Below are positions 48,907-62,471 of a DNA stretch of 64,000 nt, in pieces (position 1 is the first letter of the stretch; each line of letters starts with the position of its first letter). The position numbers and the translations under genes are program-made. Location of the stretch: positions 1 through 64,000 of the forward strand of contig JAQGEQ010000004.1 in assembly GCA_034620365.1 (NCBI GenBank), written 5' to 3'. The notes below the pieces were generated by a model that was given only the letters and a program-made list of their open reading frames with translations, did no database searches and was not told the DNA's origin. Source of the stretch: Pegea sp. RAD2-039. Taxonomy: Eukaryota > Chordata > Thaliacea > Salpida > Salpidae.

Positions 48907-51900
48907 ATGGCAGATAGCCCTGTTCTAAAAAAAGGTAATTTTTATACCCAAAAGTAAACTGGATAAGATTTGTTATTTTTTACTTCTTATTTTTGTGCCA
49001 TAAATTTTATTTAGTGTTTTAGACTTTTAATGATAAATTTTGGTTGTAGATTTATCTGTCAGTCAAGAAGTCATTAAACGAGTGAAAAATAGTAAACAAA
49101 AAATCAAAAATTCTTTCAAAGCCTCTAAAGACGCTCTTATTAAAGATAAATATCTTCAACTGAGAAAATCTAAAGGTTTTTATCCTATTTTTTATTCTCA
49201 TTAACTTTTGGATAAGTTTATATTTAGCACAAATTTTTTCAAGATAAAGTTGTTTGATTTCCATATTTAGTAATAATATTAAAAGTTTCAATTTAAAGTA
49301 GGCTTCTTTTAATAAATTTTAAGAATTAATTAGTTAGTTTTGAAAGTTTATTTTTATCAATGAAAATTTTATTGATTAAAAATAAATAATTAAAATGTAA
49401 TTTCAGTTTGATAAAAACTATTTCATCTTTTTATTAAATTGTCATTTGAATTTATCTCACTTCTGAATTAGAAGAAACATTTTTTTCTTTTCATATTTTC
49501 TTCACATCTTAATTAGCATCAAAACAATTTCAATTTTTTGCTTCAACTTATTAATTTGCAAACTAAAGCTGTGTGTGCTTTAAAATCCATATTTTTCTAC
49601 CAGTATACATCATCAGAAGACTTCTTCAACCTTAAACATGATGCGTTTCAGTAAGATGTGTTTATGTTTAATATCTAAACAAGTTCCTGAAACTGGCCTG
49701 GCATGCTTTTATTTTTAGGTTTTTTGGGTTTCACTGCTGTAGTTGAAAGTGAACTTTTGCATGCGCAACAGACATTGGTTTATTTTTAGTTGATAAAAAG
49801 CTGTTCTATCTCACTTCTATCTTTATAAGATTTTAGCTTTCTAACTTCTAAAATATTCAACTAAATTTGTTTCTATATTTCTGAAATATTCTTTTCTGAC
49901 AAAGTGAGTTTTTTGTAAACTTAAAGTTTTGTCTAACTAGATTTTTCCAAAAGTAATTTCAGCGTATGTCTTTTAAGATTTGAAGGTCTTCAACAGATTT
50001 TCATCCCTAAATTTAATTTAATAATGAATTTTATTCAGTTTTATCTTTAAAGTATTTGATAGCTACTGGAAAAGTATTTCTCAAATTAATTTCCAATTAA
50101 AAGTATTCGCAAGTAGTAATCTCATTTAAATTCCCATCTTTGAAAAGTTTTCTTCTAAACTGTTTATGCAATGAAATTTGGAAATATTCAGTGAAGCAAG
50201 CGCTTATTGGTTGCTTTATCTATTAAAAATTCATATTTTTTTTTCCTTTTTACAATTTCTTTATCTTCTTTTCACTTGAGTAAGTTTTCAAATGAAGAAT
50301 ATTTGATCCAAATATTTTTCTCATTTGATCTTTAAGGTGTTTAAGATCATTTAGAAACAAAATCTAGATGGCCTTTCCACTTCATTTTTAACTTTTCAAG
50401 GTTTTTTAGCCTGCTAGTAATTGTGGATATCTTTTTAGTATGTTATGCATGAGTAGTTCCAAAGTGAAGCTCTATTATTCTCAAATATTTCTATTTCGTA
50501 TGAAGGAAATCGTTTACGAAACGAGAAAGGTCGATCTTCGCCATCTAGTAGTCAAGAAGACCTTCCCAAATCCAATGATAAAGTCACTATTAAAAAGGTT
50601 TTGAAACTTACAAATAATTTCAACTTAATCTAATTGAAATATGATTAGGATAACACAGAACCGCGTTTACAAAAACTCCAGAAAGACATCAACGTTGCGA
50701 TCGTTTATTTAAGAGCTGTTGTCGCAAAGAAGAGGCATGAACAATTTATTGGATCAGCGAATGAAATGCTAGATATGATCATCAAACTGTTTTCTATTGC
50801 TTTTGCTAATAAGCAATATGATGAAAGGTAATTTCTAAATCAATATTTGTGAATTTTTCATAAAATTATTTCATTTTTATGAAACTTTTGATAAATCTTC
50901 ACATCTTCATCAGAAGCTAATGTCACTTCTCTATATTTCGTCAATATCTGAATGATAATTTGCTAAATCTAAATCTTGATAAACAATTTAAACTCTGAGG
51001 AGTTTTTATTTGCTGCAAAAATCACTTCAACGACTTTTACATCAACAATTTTTGAATGAAATTCGTTGGTTTATAAATAAAACCAAAAACCAGCTCGAAG
51101 ATTGGATTTGTTAAATCTCAAACCTCCAACATTTTAAAATAACTTCCTTTTCTAAAGATTAAAATCCACAAATCACTTCACTTACATCACAGCCAACAAC
51201 TGATGACGTCATCAACGCGTGTCACTTTTACAGTAGCGCTCTGGTATCATGTAGGAATTGTGTAGTTCAGAGTCTCGGTAAAATCATCTATTGGGTCGAT
51301 ATGTTGCTGTTAGAAGAGAAGATAGGAGGGGTACCTGAATCTCAGCAACAACAACATGGACCTGTAAACAACACAACACTCGAACTTGAGATGGATGGCG
51401 TTCCTTTGATGATAAGTAAGTCCTCCTTCGATCTTCTTGATCAGATCTTCATCTAATATTTGCTGAAGGAGTTTTTTTCAACTCTTTTATTCGAAGTTAT
51501 TCGAAAAATTTATAGAATTTCCGCCAAGTCTTTGAGACTTGCAAAAGAAGTTGTTTGAGAAAGTCTTTAACCCAAACCCATTTCTCCTTAACCACTTACC
51601 TCTTGTAATTAATCAATGAGATTCAAGTTTGACTTCATCACTTATTTTCAGTAATCTTAAAACATCTCTTCTTGAATCAGTGGTTCTGAAGACCCTCCTT
51701 CTAGCCAGATATTCACTTTCCAACTTTGTTTCATGATTTATTCACCTACCTGCTGACCTTCATTTGTAGTTAGCTACAGTTGCTTCTTTATTACGTCACG
51801 CCTTATTAAACTCGCGAGCACATGACGTCATCACTTGAGCTGTACTAGTTGGTGAAACAAAAAGTTAATCATGTAGATTTCGATTTACCAAAATGGCTTT

Positions 51901-54900
51901 TTACTTTTATGCCCGAAAAATGTAAATTATTCATTTAATGAAACAAACAGCTGACTACTTACTGATGACGTCATCATCGGGTGCTTCTTTCAGCTTCTTT
52001 TCACCGCGGTGTCGAAAATCTATTCCTGGAGATCTTCAAGAGATTAGATAAAGAGTCTTCAATTGCTCCTCCACCACAAGAGCATCAATCTGTGGATGCA
52101 GCAAATGCGAGAGCTATTTCAAGGTGAAGCTTTTGTAAATCATGATTTACGCGAAACTTTTCAAATTATTTGTTTTTTTATTGACTTGGCAAGTTATTTA
52201 TACAATCGCTCAATTTGTTCAAAGTATTTATTGAAAAGTTGTTGTTGAAAATTCAGTGAAACTACAAATAGATTGAATTTTTTTGTCGTGATGTTACTAA
52301 TCTAAGATTTCTACTTCTTAATCACAATTTCTTCAAATTTCTTTCTAACTCGAAATATTTAAACGGAAATGAACTTTATAGAAGTGATGACTTATAAAGG
52401 ATTTCCACAAACTAAATTGACATCAACAATTTATTTTTCAAATAAATATTTGCAAAAAACTTTTAACAAAAGTATATTTTCGAAATTAAATTGTTGATAA
52501 ATAATTTTTTATTGAAATTAATTTCAAAATTTCGATTTGTAGCCAACCAAATATAGTTGATGAAAATGTAAATAATCTTCATCTATATCTAAAAACTCTT
52601 TCACGAGATACTTTAGGGCATAAGACACAAATAATTGTCATCAACTTGCACAAATCTTTATTTTTCTCAATCTTTTGATGCTTCACTTTTTAAAGATGAG
52701 GTTGTGGTTTTATAACTAATTGCTTAATTATAAATCAGCTGTTCGTTGCCAAGCAACCAACAAAGCTTCATCTAATCATTTTTCCTTCTTCAAAATCTTT
52801 TGTTTTGTTCTAGAATATCTGATCTTTCAATATCTGATCATAAATTGACTCTATTTGAAGAGGAAGATAAAGATCAACGAATCCCTCCAACACTCCCTCC
52901 AAAGAAGATCAGCCCCAAGACTAGTAGTTACAACTTACAGGTGTGCTCATCGAAGCGTGAACTGATCAACCAATCACAATCCATTATTCATATTACAGTT
53001 CAACAACTTAAAAATAAAATCTTTAGCAAAGTCCCAGGAGGATTTGGTTGGTGACGTCACAAACCAAAGCGCTATTAGAGACACGGGCTTACTACGTCAT
53101 CAGCAGCAGCACTACTGTCAAAGTAGTGATCGAACTAGCGTGTGTTCAAGTAACATTAGCAACGATACGTCAGGTCTGTCACCTTTATCGAAAAATTCGT
53201 GCGCTTCGTTTGCTTCTGTTTATTTCTAGAAATTTCTAAAAAAAATTTCTAAAATTATCCAGAAGAAATTAGTTTAACATTAGAGGTTTGAAATATCTTT
53301 AAAAAGAACCTCTTGTCCTGGTACTCAAGGAAACGGCAGTGATTGGTGATGGTTGTCCCACGATGTCGGTCCACATCACCTCTTGTCCTGGTACTCAAGA
53401 AAACGACAGTGATTGGTGATGGTTGTCCCACGACGTCGGTCCACATCACCTCTTGTCTTCCCTCTCTTTGTCAACAATGGGCGACCCGAAAGTGGTTGAC
53501 TTCAGGGACTGTCACGAGCCTTCTTTAGACATTTACTGATCCCTTCTTAGTCCAACTAGCTGCTTGTAGCTTAGAAATGTAGATTTAGTTGGCAGATAGA
53601 ATTAGGAAAACATAAAAGTCGTAGACAGTTGATATTTTCAAACAAATTTTCATTCAACTGTTTATTACCAGCTCAACGCTCGTCATGCTTTACTACATTT
53701 ATCCTTGTTACAATTTTCAAATTGTAAATAATTTTATCACCAGATTCATCTGAGTTCTTCACAAATGGTGTAGCCACTCATAAACACACCAGCTACCCGA
53801 CTAGTAGTGACCACTTTGCATCAACAACTTCTTTATCAACTCATGGAGTTGAAAGTGATTTTATGAAGAGATTTACAATTCCACTAAATGACAGACCTGC
53901 TTCGCTTCCTGATCGGAACGTGTTGTTAAGCGCGATGCAAAGGTAAGTTGCAAATCTGCTGCAAACCAAACAACTTTTGCTGCTTCAAATAATCTCGCGT
54001 GATTGCTACTGACAACTTGTATCACTCCCAACATCTTTCGCAATACGCGGGTCTGACGTCATCAGTCGATAATAGCTGGTTGTTACGTCATCACGTGATT
54101 ATTTAAGACTTTTTACGATTAGATTAAATATTCCTCCGATGATAATGATGGAGGTTGAAGATGATAACAGCTCTCAATCCACTTGTGATCATCTGATCAT
54201 CAGGTTTGTGTCCCAATCCTCATCTTTACAATCTCCACAATCATCCTTTTTTCATCTTTTATTTTGATGACGTCATCATTTGTTTAGGCAAATTATTTGA
54301 TTTGAACCAATCAGCAGCTCGCTCACTTTATTAAATTATCTGCATCAATTTTCAGTCCTGCTCGAAGATGTCCTTCAGTGTCCACCAGTCACGACGCAGC
54401 AAGTGTATCCACACAATCAATTGATAGTGTCCTGGATGAAGATCAAATACCTCCAGCTCTTCCAGAAAAGAAGACACGGTAGGAAAATGATCTTCTGATC
54501 TCCAAACTGATGTTAATCTTTGAAAATAGATTGATAAAAATTAACTCCGATGATCTGAATACGAGTCTCGAGAATTTGGACAATTTGTCGCCACCACCCC
54601 TACCAACTAAGAAGAACCGAAGTGAGTAAAGATCGGATGTTGATGATCGGATGTTGATGATCGGATGTTGATGATCAGATGTTGATGATCGGATGTTGAT
54701 GATCGGATGTTGATGATCGGATGTTGATGATCGGATGTTGATGATCGGATGTTGATGATCGGATGTTGATGATCGGATGTTGATGATCGGATGTTGATGA
54801 TCGGATGTTGATGATGATCGGATGTTGATGATCGGATGTTGATGATCGGATGTTGATGATCGGATGTTGATGATCAGATGTTGATGATCGGATGTTGATG

Positions 54901-57900
54901 ATCGGATGTTGATGATCAGATGTTGATGATCGGATGTTGATGATCGGATGTTGATGATCGGATGTTGATGATCAGATGTTGGTGATCGGATGTTGATGAT
55001 CAGATGTTGATGATCAGATGTTGATGATCAGATGTTGATGATCAGATGTTGATGATCAGATGTTGATGATCGGATGTTGATGATCGGATGTTGATCATCA
55101 GATGTTGATGATCGGATGTTGATGATCGGATGTTGATGATCAGATGTTGATGATCGGATGTTGATGATCAGATGTTGATGATCGGATGTTGATGATCGGA
55201 TGTTGATGATCGGATGTTGATGATCAGATGTTGATGATCGGATGTTGATGATCGGATGTTGATGATCGGATGTTGATGATCGGATGTTGATGATCGGATG
55301 TTGATGATCAGATGTTGATGATCAGATGTTGATGATCAGATGTTGAAGATCAGATGTTGATGATCTGATGTTGATGATCGGATGTTGATGATCAGATGTT
55401 GAGATCGGATGTTGATGATCGGATGTTGATGATCGGATGTTGATGATCGGATGTTGATGATCGGATGTTGATGATCGGATGTTGATGATCGGATGTTGAC
55501 GATCGGATGTTGATGATCGGATGTTGATGATCGGATGTTGATGATCGGATGTTGATGATCGGATGTTGATGATCGGATGGTGATGATCGGATGTTGATGA
55601 TCGGATGTTGATGATCGGATGTTGATGATCGGATGTTGATGATCAGATGTTGATGATCAGATGTTGATGATCTGATGTTGATGATCGGATGTTGATGATC
55701 GGATGTTGATGATCAGATGTTGATGATCAGATGTTGATGATCAGATGTTGATGATCAGATGTTGATGATCAGATGTTGATGATCAGATGATGTTGATGAT
55801 CGGATGTTGATGATCGGATGTTGATGATCGGATGTTGATGATCGGATGTTGATGATCGGATGTTGATGATCGGATGTTGATGATCGGATGTTGATGATCG
55901 GATGTTGATGATCGGATGTTGATGATCGGATGTTGATGATCGGATGTTGATGATCGGATGTTGATGTATGTTGTTGATGATCGGATGTTGATGATCGGAT
56001 GTTGATGATCGGATGTTGATGATCGGATGTTGATGATCGGATGTTGATGATCGGATGTTGATGATCGGATGTTGATGATCGGATGTTGATGATCGGATGT
56101 TGATGATCAGATGTTGATGATCAGATGTTGATGATCAGATGTTGATGATCAGATGTTGATGATCGGATGTTGATGATCGGATGTTGATGATCGGATGTTG
56201 ATGATCGTATGTTGATGATCGGATGTTGATGATCGGATGTTGATGATCGGATGTTGATGATCAGATGTTGATGATCAGATGTTGATGATCTGATGTTGAT
56301 GATCGGATGTTGATGATCGGATGTTGATGATCAGATGTTGATGATCAGATGTTGATGATCAGATGTTGATGATCAGATGTTGATGATCAGATGTTGATGA
56401 TCAGATGTTGATGATCAGATGTTGATGATCATGATGTTGATGATCAGATGTTGATGATCAGATGTTGATGATCGGATGTTGATGATCGGATGTTGATGAT
56501 CGGATGTTGATGATCGGATGTTGACGATCGTATGTTGATGATCGGATGTTGATGATCGGATGTTGATGATCGGATGTTGATGATCGGATGTTGATGATCG
56601 GATGTTGATGATCAGATGTTGATGATCAGATGTTGATGATCGGATGTTGATGATCAGATGTTGATGATCGGATGTTGACGATCGTATGTTGATGATCGGA
56701 TGTTGATGATCGGATGTTGATGATCGGATGTTGATGATCGGATGTTGATGATCAGATGTTGATGATCAGATGTTGATGATCTGATGTTGATGATCGGATG
56801 TTGATGATCAGATGTTGATGATCAGATGTTGATGATCGGATGTTGATGATCGGATGTTGATGATCGGATGTTGATGATCAGATTTTGATGATCGGATGTT
56901 GATGGTCGGATGTTGATGATCAGATGTTGATGATCGGATGTTGATGATCAGATTTTGATGATCAGATTTTGATGATCGGATGTTGATGATCGGATGTTGA
57001 TGATCAGATTTTGATGATCAGATGTTGATGATCGGATGTTGATGGTCGGATGTTGATGATCAGATGTTGATGATATGTTTTGTAGTCGACAGATACATGG
57101 AAATGTTTCAGCAAGGTCAACCTCAACCTCCACCACTTAGTGACATCATACGCGAGACTACGCGACGTTACAAGTCACAAACCAATCAACTGTGGACCCA
57201 CCAGCCAAATATGGACCATCAAATCGATGATAATCAACCTCCACCATGTCCACCAAAAGTATCAACATCTTTCACAACCTTCCAAAAGACTCAATTTTTT
57301 TCTTCAGATCTTAAAGCCTCTAAATCTCTCAACTGATCTTCTAACTCCTCATCCTGATGCTGACGTCATGAGCGCGCTTGAAGTCCTCTCTCCCGCGCTT
57401 TCTAATCAACTCCCTCTTCCGTTTCTTCCTCCTAAACAAAAGCGACTAGTAAGTCGAGACCTTTGTTTTATGACGTCATCATCGCTATTTCATATCGTCA
57501 CAGTCACCGATTCCTTCTTCGACATCTTCTTCCGCCTTCCAGTTTCCTCTCAACGATCCTAATCCACCTCCCTTGCTCCCAAAGAGACATCCTCTCAATC
57601 TTCCTCCAGATCAGCTGATCCGATCTTCTAATATGGCATCCAGGATCAATCCGAGACTCCGAAAGATATCTGAAGATCAGCTTCCTCCGTTGCCTCTCAA
57701 GATCAAATCTCAAGTATGTCCCATTTGATCTCTTGCATCCATCTGATCTCTTCTTCTTAGGAAGATTCGTTGAAGATCAACAAAGAAGTGGAGGAAGTTG
57801 CCGCTGATGTTAAAGGTTCGAAATCAGTGAAGCGTTACTTCGAAATTGACCAATTACATCGCAGCATCTACAAAAGTAGCAGAAGAAGATGACAAACCAT

Positions 57901-60231
57901 CTGTGACGTCATCTAGTGACGATGGTAACCGTGGTAACCTACCACCGGAAGCACCAGAAGATTTATTAGACCATCCGACGGCTAGCAACTATCTAGCTTA
58001 TTCAGAAGTGATTAAAAACAAACTTCCGGCTGGCGTCGATCCGGCTGAGTGTGCTCAAGTGTGTTCGGGAAGCGTCGACGCGCTAATCGTCTATTCCACT
58101 CAACCTCGTTCACAAGGAAGTACAGGTATGATGACGTCGTCGTGACGCGATTTTAATAGTGACGTGTTGCAGCTTTTATCTTTGTGGAAGCGTTCATCAC
58201 GACTTATCGAACTTTTATCTCACCGATTGATGTCGTTGATAAACTGCTGCATCGATACAAGGTGTTCGGCAAACATTCTCACGTGTGCAAAGATCACCTG
58301 ACCAATATCCGGGTCTATCACAACATCATTTCCTTGATTATTCGATTAGTGGACGACCTCAGGTCAGTTGTCCATTAATTGTCCCGGCTATGACTATATC
58401 TGACCATTTGTTGTAGTTTGATGGACATCACAGATGATATTCTCGGCAAGTTGGTCGATTTGGCTTACTCGTTGATAGTCGAAGGCGAGTTGTACCTCGC
58501 AAAGCTTCTTAGGACAAGTCTCATCCGTAAACATCGACATCGACAAAATGCGCACGCTGAAATTATCTATAATAAATCACTTACTAACGTTCAAATCGTT
58601 TCCAAGTAAGTATGACGTCACTGAACGAGTGTTGATGACGTCATCATTGATTTATAGGGTGATGAGTATTCATGAGTTCAGTAGTGAGAAAATCGCGGAA
58701 CAGCTGACGTTGTTGGATCAAGAACTTTTCCAAAAACTTGAAGTTGTGTTGTTAAATCACGTGAAGATGACGTCATTAACGCGTGCGTTGTAGATACCTG
58801 AGATGTTAAGATGGTCGAAAGAACAATCTGAAGAACATTCACCAAACTTGACGAGATTTACCGAACATTTTAATAATATGTCATTTTGGACAAGATCTAT
58901 TATCTTACAACAAACAAGACCTCAAGATAGAGAAAGACTTCTTAATAAATTCATCAGAGTTATGCGGGTAAGATGGTTGCTACGAGTTGTAGATGGTTGT
59001 TACTGGTTGTAGATGGTTGTTACTGGTTGTAGATGGTTGTTACTGCTTGTAGATGGTTGTTACTGCTTGTAGATGGTTGCTACTAGCTGTAGATGGTTGC
59101 TACGAGTTGTAGATGGTTGCTACGAGTTGTAGATGGTTGCTACTAGCTGTAGATGGTTGTTACTAGTTGTAGATGGTTGTTACTGGTTGTAGATGGTTGT
59201 TACTAGTTGTAGATGGTTGTTACTAGTTGTAGATGGTTGTTACTGCTTGTAGATGGTTGTTACTGGTTGTAGATGGTTGTTACTAGTTGTAGATGGTTGT
59301 TACTGGTTGTAGATGGTTGTTACTAGTTGTAGATGGTTGTTACTGCTTGTAGATGGTTGTTACTGGTTGTAGATGGTTGTTACTAGTTGTAGATGGTTGT
59401 TACTGGTTGTAGATGGTTGCTACTAGTTGTAGATGGTTGCTACTAGTTGTAGATGGTTGCTACTAGTTGTAGATGGTTGTTACTGGTCGTAGATGGTTGT
59501 AATATGATTTAAAATCTTTTTTGTTGTTGATTTTAGTCTGAGATAATTTATAATTTTTCAGCATCTTCGTAAATACAATAATTTTAATTCGTATTTGGCA
59601 ATTTTATCTGCGCTTGACTCTGCACCAATCAGAAGGCTTGAATGGCAACGTCAAACATGTGAAGGACTTCGTGAATATTGTCAATTAATCGATTCATCTT
59701 CATCTTTTCGGATCTATCGTGATGCTTTAGCTGAAGCAACCGCACCTTGTATCCCTTACATGTTAGTATCATATCTTTGTTGTACACTGATAACACTTGA
59801 TGGCGCTGCAGAGGCTTGATCCTTCAAGATCTTACTTTTATCCATCTTGGCAATCCGGACGAAGTTGCTGCTGGAGTTGTCAACTTCCGGAAGAGGTGGC
59901 AGCAATTCACAATTCTTGATCTTCTTCGCAAGTTTAAACTAACGTTCGTCGCTTCACGTGCGTCTATGATATCACTGACTCGTTCTGCTTCAGTGCGTAC
60001 AACTTCCAACGAGATGATGAATTGATTAACGTCTTTGATGGATTTAGAACTCATTTATCTGAAGAAGCAATGTGGGAGTTATCTCTTCAAATCAAACCTC
60101 GCGTTCAACGTCGTCCACCACCTCTTGTACAGGTTAGCGTCGCGTTTATGACGTCATCTGATGTTGATGTTATATAGGAAGAAGATCAAGATCAGAATGT
60201 AGTGACGGAAGATCATTCTGCTACGATTTGA
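48907..60231 (+). CDS. RAPGEF1: RAPGEF1 (C3G), Crk-binding guanine nucleotide exchange factor
   Basis: Twenty-five exons: 48907-48934, 49050-49175, 50506-50597, 50649-50827, 51234-51415, 51994-52123, 52814-52940, 53038-53173, 53744-53942, 54123-54203, 54356-54478, 54530-54621, 57086-57258, 57308-57448, 57543-57713, 57761-57815, 57865-58125, 58173-58362, 58417-58605, 58658-58742, 58794-58967, 59562-59761, 59812-59943, 59994-60132, 60178-60231. They total 3459 bp, 1152 aa, with every phase agreeing. Family role: activates Rap1 (and related GTPases) at adhesion and receptor complexes after recruitment by Crk. The N-terminal helical region keeps SSALVSC..VQSL. The middle is Pro-rich with at least three Crk-SH3 sites of the PPxLPxK type ([24 protein letters not shown]). 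A REM domain holds [13 protein letters not shown]. The CDC25 catalytic domain holds [47 protein letters not shown] and [15 protein letters not shown]. The start exon is inferred from phase alone. Confidence 0.95.
53309..53457 (+). repeat. 70-bp tandem duplication in RAPGEF1 intron 8
   Basis: Two copies of a 70-bp unit starting CCTCTTGTCCTGGTACTCAA, with four or five differences, and the start of a third copy. The whole block to about 53530 is GC-rich compared with the rest of the intron, which suggests an inserted mobile fragment, but no family was recognised. Confidence 0.85.
54631..57074 (+). repeat. 14-bp minisatellite, about 175 copies, in RAPGEF1 intron 12
   Basis: GATCGGATGTTGAT repeated for 2.44 kb, filling almost the whole intron between the exons ending at 54621 and starting at 57086. 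The main variant is GATCAGATGTTGAT; rarer ones include GATCTGATG, GATCGTATG and TTGACGATC. Variants cluster in blocks repeated further along (for example runs of CGG units followed by runs of CAG units), showing higher-order duplication. Confidence 0.97.
58973..59502 (+). repeat. 20-bp minisatellite, about 26 copies, in RAPGEF1 intron 21
   Basis: TGTAGATGGTTGTTACTGGT repeated with variation at two positions (GTTGCTAC or GTTGTTAC; GGTTG, GCTTG, AGTTG or AGCTG). The first unit overlaps the exon donor: the exon ends ATGCGG and the intron begins GTAAGATGGTTGC, so the array seems to have grown from the splice donor region itself. Confidence 0.95.
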
Positions 60232-62471
60232 AGACTTTTGACCAGCTGCCAATTTGCTTGCCGAGTTGGAGATAAATCTGAACAATCTCTCTCTTCTCTA
60301 TTAGTACCTTTGTTTTTAACTTCTTTTTTCACTTTTATTTTTACTTTGAAATTTGAATAGAATTTGATTAGTACTTACCTGAATTAATAATACGAAGTGG
60401 CTGAATACAAACGGATCATCTTTCTCTCTTTCCATACTGATCTGTTTTCATTTTTGATGAAATTTGCTTTTTTCTGCGCATGACTTGTTTTTAAATCTTT
60501 TTTTTTGCTGTCTTTTACGATAATGTCACTTAAAAGTTGGACTTTTATGTGGATTTATTTATTGGACTTTCATAGACAACTTGAAATCAGTTTTGAGATC
60601 TTACAAGCCAATAGTTCAAGTCAGAAATAATTTGAAAATAGTTTTTAATCTCAGAGATTTGATCTTTATCTTTGTAGTATCTTCAATGAATCAATTTATT
60701 TTGATCCTTAAAAATCTTTTCCCCAAAATAAAACCGAAATTTTATTTAGAGATTATTTGAATTATTTGCTTCTGAAAAGAACCAAAATATACAAAAACTG
60801 CCATTCAACGATAATAATTAATTAATTTTAGTTTCGTTTATATATTAGTAATTCAACTAAATTATTTTTAATTTGAAGCAAACCTGAGATTCATGTTGCA
60901 GACAGGAAATTATTCAGCAAAATAAAGCTGCAATTATTTGTTAAATTATCGTTGAAAATCGTCCAGTTGAAAAATTTTGTTTATTTACATCACAAAATTT
61001 TTGATTTATTGAAATGAAAAACCATTTTTTTTATTCTAAGTATTTTTCACTGGCTTTTATCCAAATCAATCTATTCTGATTCAATCGTTTCGAATTACGT
61101 GAGGTTCCACATTTGAAATTTTATCCTAGAGCTATGATTTTCATGGAATCATTTTATTTGCAACCAAACATCTTTTTATCACTGACTATTTTTCACTTCC
61201 TGCTTTAATCTTCAGCTTTTAGAAAGTTAATTCCTTTATTTGAAATCAGGCTGTTAAAATCTATTTTTGAAATAATTTTTTTGATAATTTTACATTTGTT
61301 ATTATTTAGCTAAAAATATCAGAAAATGTAAATAAAATGAGAAAAGTCCTTTTATATCAAAGACAGCAAAAAATAAAGTCCTTTAAAAACATGTGTACTC
61401 ATAAAGTTATGTAAATACAACATTTCATAAAAACACGTTAACTCCACAAAACTAGTTTCTTTCTACAAACAATTAGTTTTAATTGTAGATAAGATATTAT
61501 TCAATCTCCTAAAAAGTTTTTAAAATATTTTTACTAAATAGAACGCGAATAACATTTGGATCAAAAATTAATTATTAAAAATTGAAAGATTAAAAAGTGC
61601 TTAAAAGTGAAACGATAAAAATAATTTTTGATTTCTTAAATTCCTTCAACCCAGTTTTTATTTAAAGATGTTTACAAATTTTTATTTTAAACTTGTTTTA
61701 AATTGATCAATAGGTTTTTAAAAAACTTTTGTTCTTTGAAAGTCTTTTGGCTTAAAAGCCGAAATTTTATATCGTGTTGCTACACAGGTATAACTGAGAA
61801 AATAATTTGCTTGTAATAAATTCGATGTTATCAAACATATTAAGATATTTAAAAATTAATATTCAAATAACACATTTTTATAAAACCTATTTCTATTTTT
61901 GTCAGGTTAGTTTAGAAACTTTGATAAATCTTTAACAAGTATTTGAATCGAAAATATTTAAATTTGAAACATCAAAATGTACTTTTAAATTTACGAATGA
62001 AATTTTATAACCAAAAAAATGATTTAATTTCAAATCTTTTGAATTAACTTTAAACAAATTTAGAATATTTTCTTCAAAAGAGTTTTGATGCTAAATTTGA
62101 TTTTTTTATTTTTCAACATTAATTAATTCTATTCATAAGTTTACCGTAAATAAGTTTATTGAAAAAGTTAACAATAAATGATCCAATTTATTTTAGCACC
62201 ATATTGTTTTGTATTTTATTGAGTTGTTTAAATGATATTTAAGTAAAAACAAAGCTACAAACTGAAAAGTTGGAAAAATAACAAACAGAAAATTAAATAT
62301 CAATTAACTGTTTTATAATTTCATGAAATTTCTAAAAAAATTAAATTTATTTTCAACTGATAAACGGCAGAATGGAATATATGGCTTAATCTGAAGAAAA
62401 ACAAAAAGATTTCTAAATCAGTAAAAATCTTCACAAGACAATTTTCTAGTTCACGAGCAAATGCTTCTTCA
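60232..62471. other. Between RAPGEF1 and PPP1R42, no gene seen
   Basis: The two genes converge here. AT-rich sequence holds both 3' untranslated regions. No coding exon, repeat or RNA gene was recognised. Confidence 0.6.

Noticed and set aside
54631-57074. Minisatellite as box C/D snoRNA repeats because of its TGATGA cores
   Set aside because: A 14-bp period leaves no room for guide sequences, and proper box D/terminal stems are absent.
57140-57562. A separate 140-codon gene in the middle of RAPGEF1
   Set aside because: Its latter part is the exon at 57308-57448 of RAPGEF1; the remainder reads through an alternative frame of the previous exon, a 49-bp intron and intron sequence.
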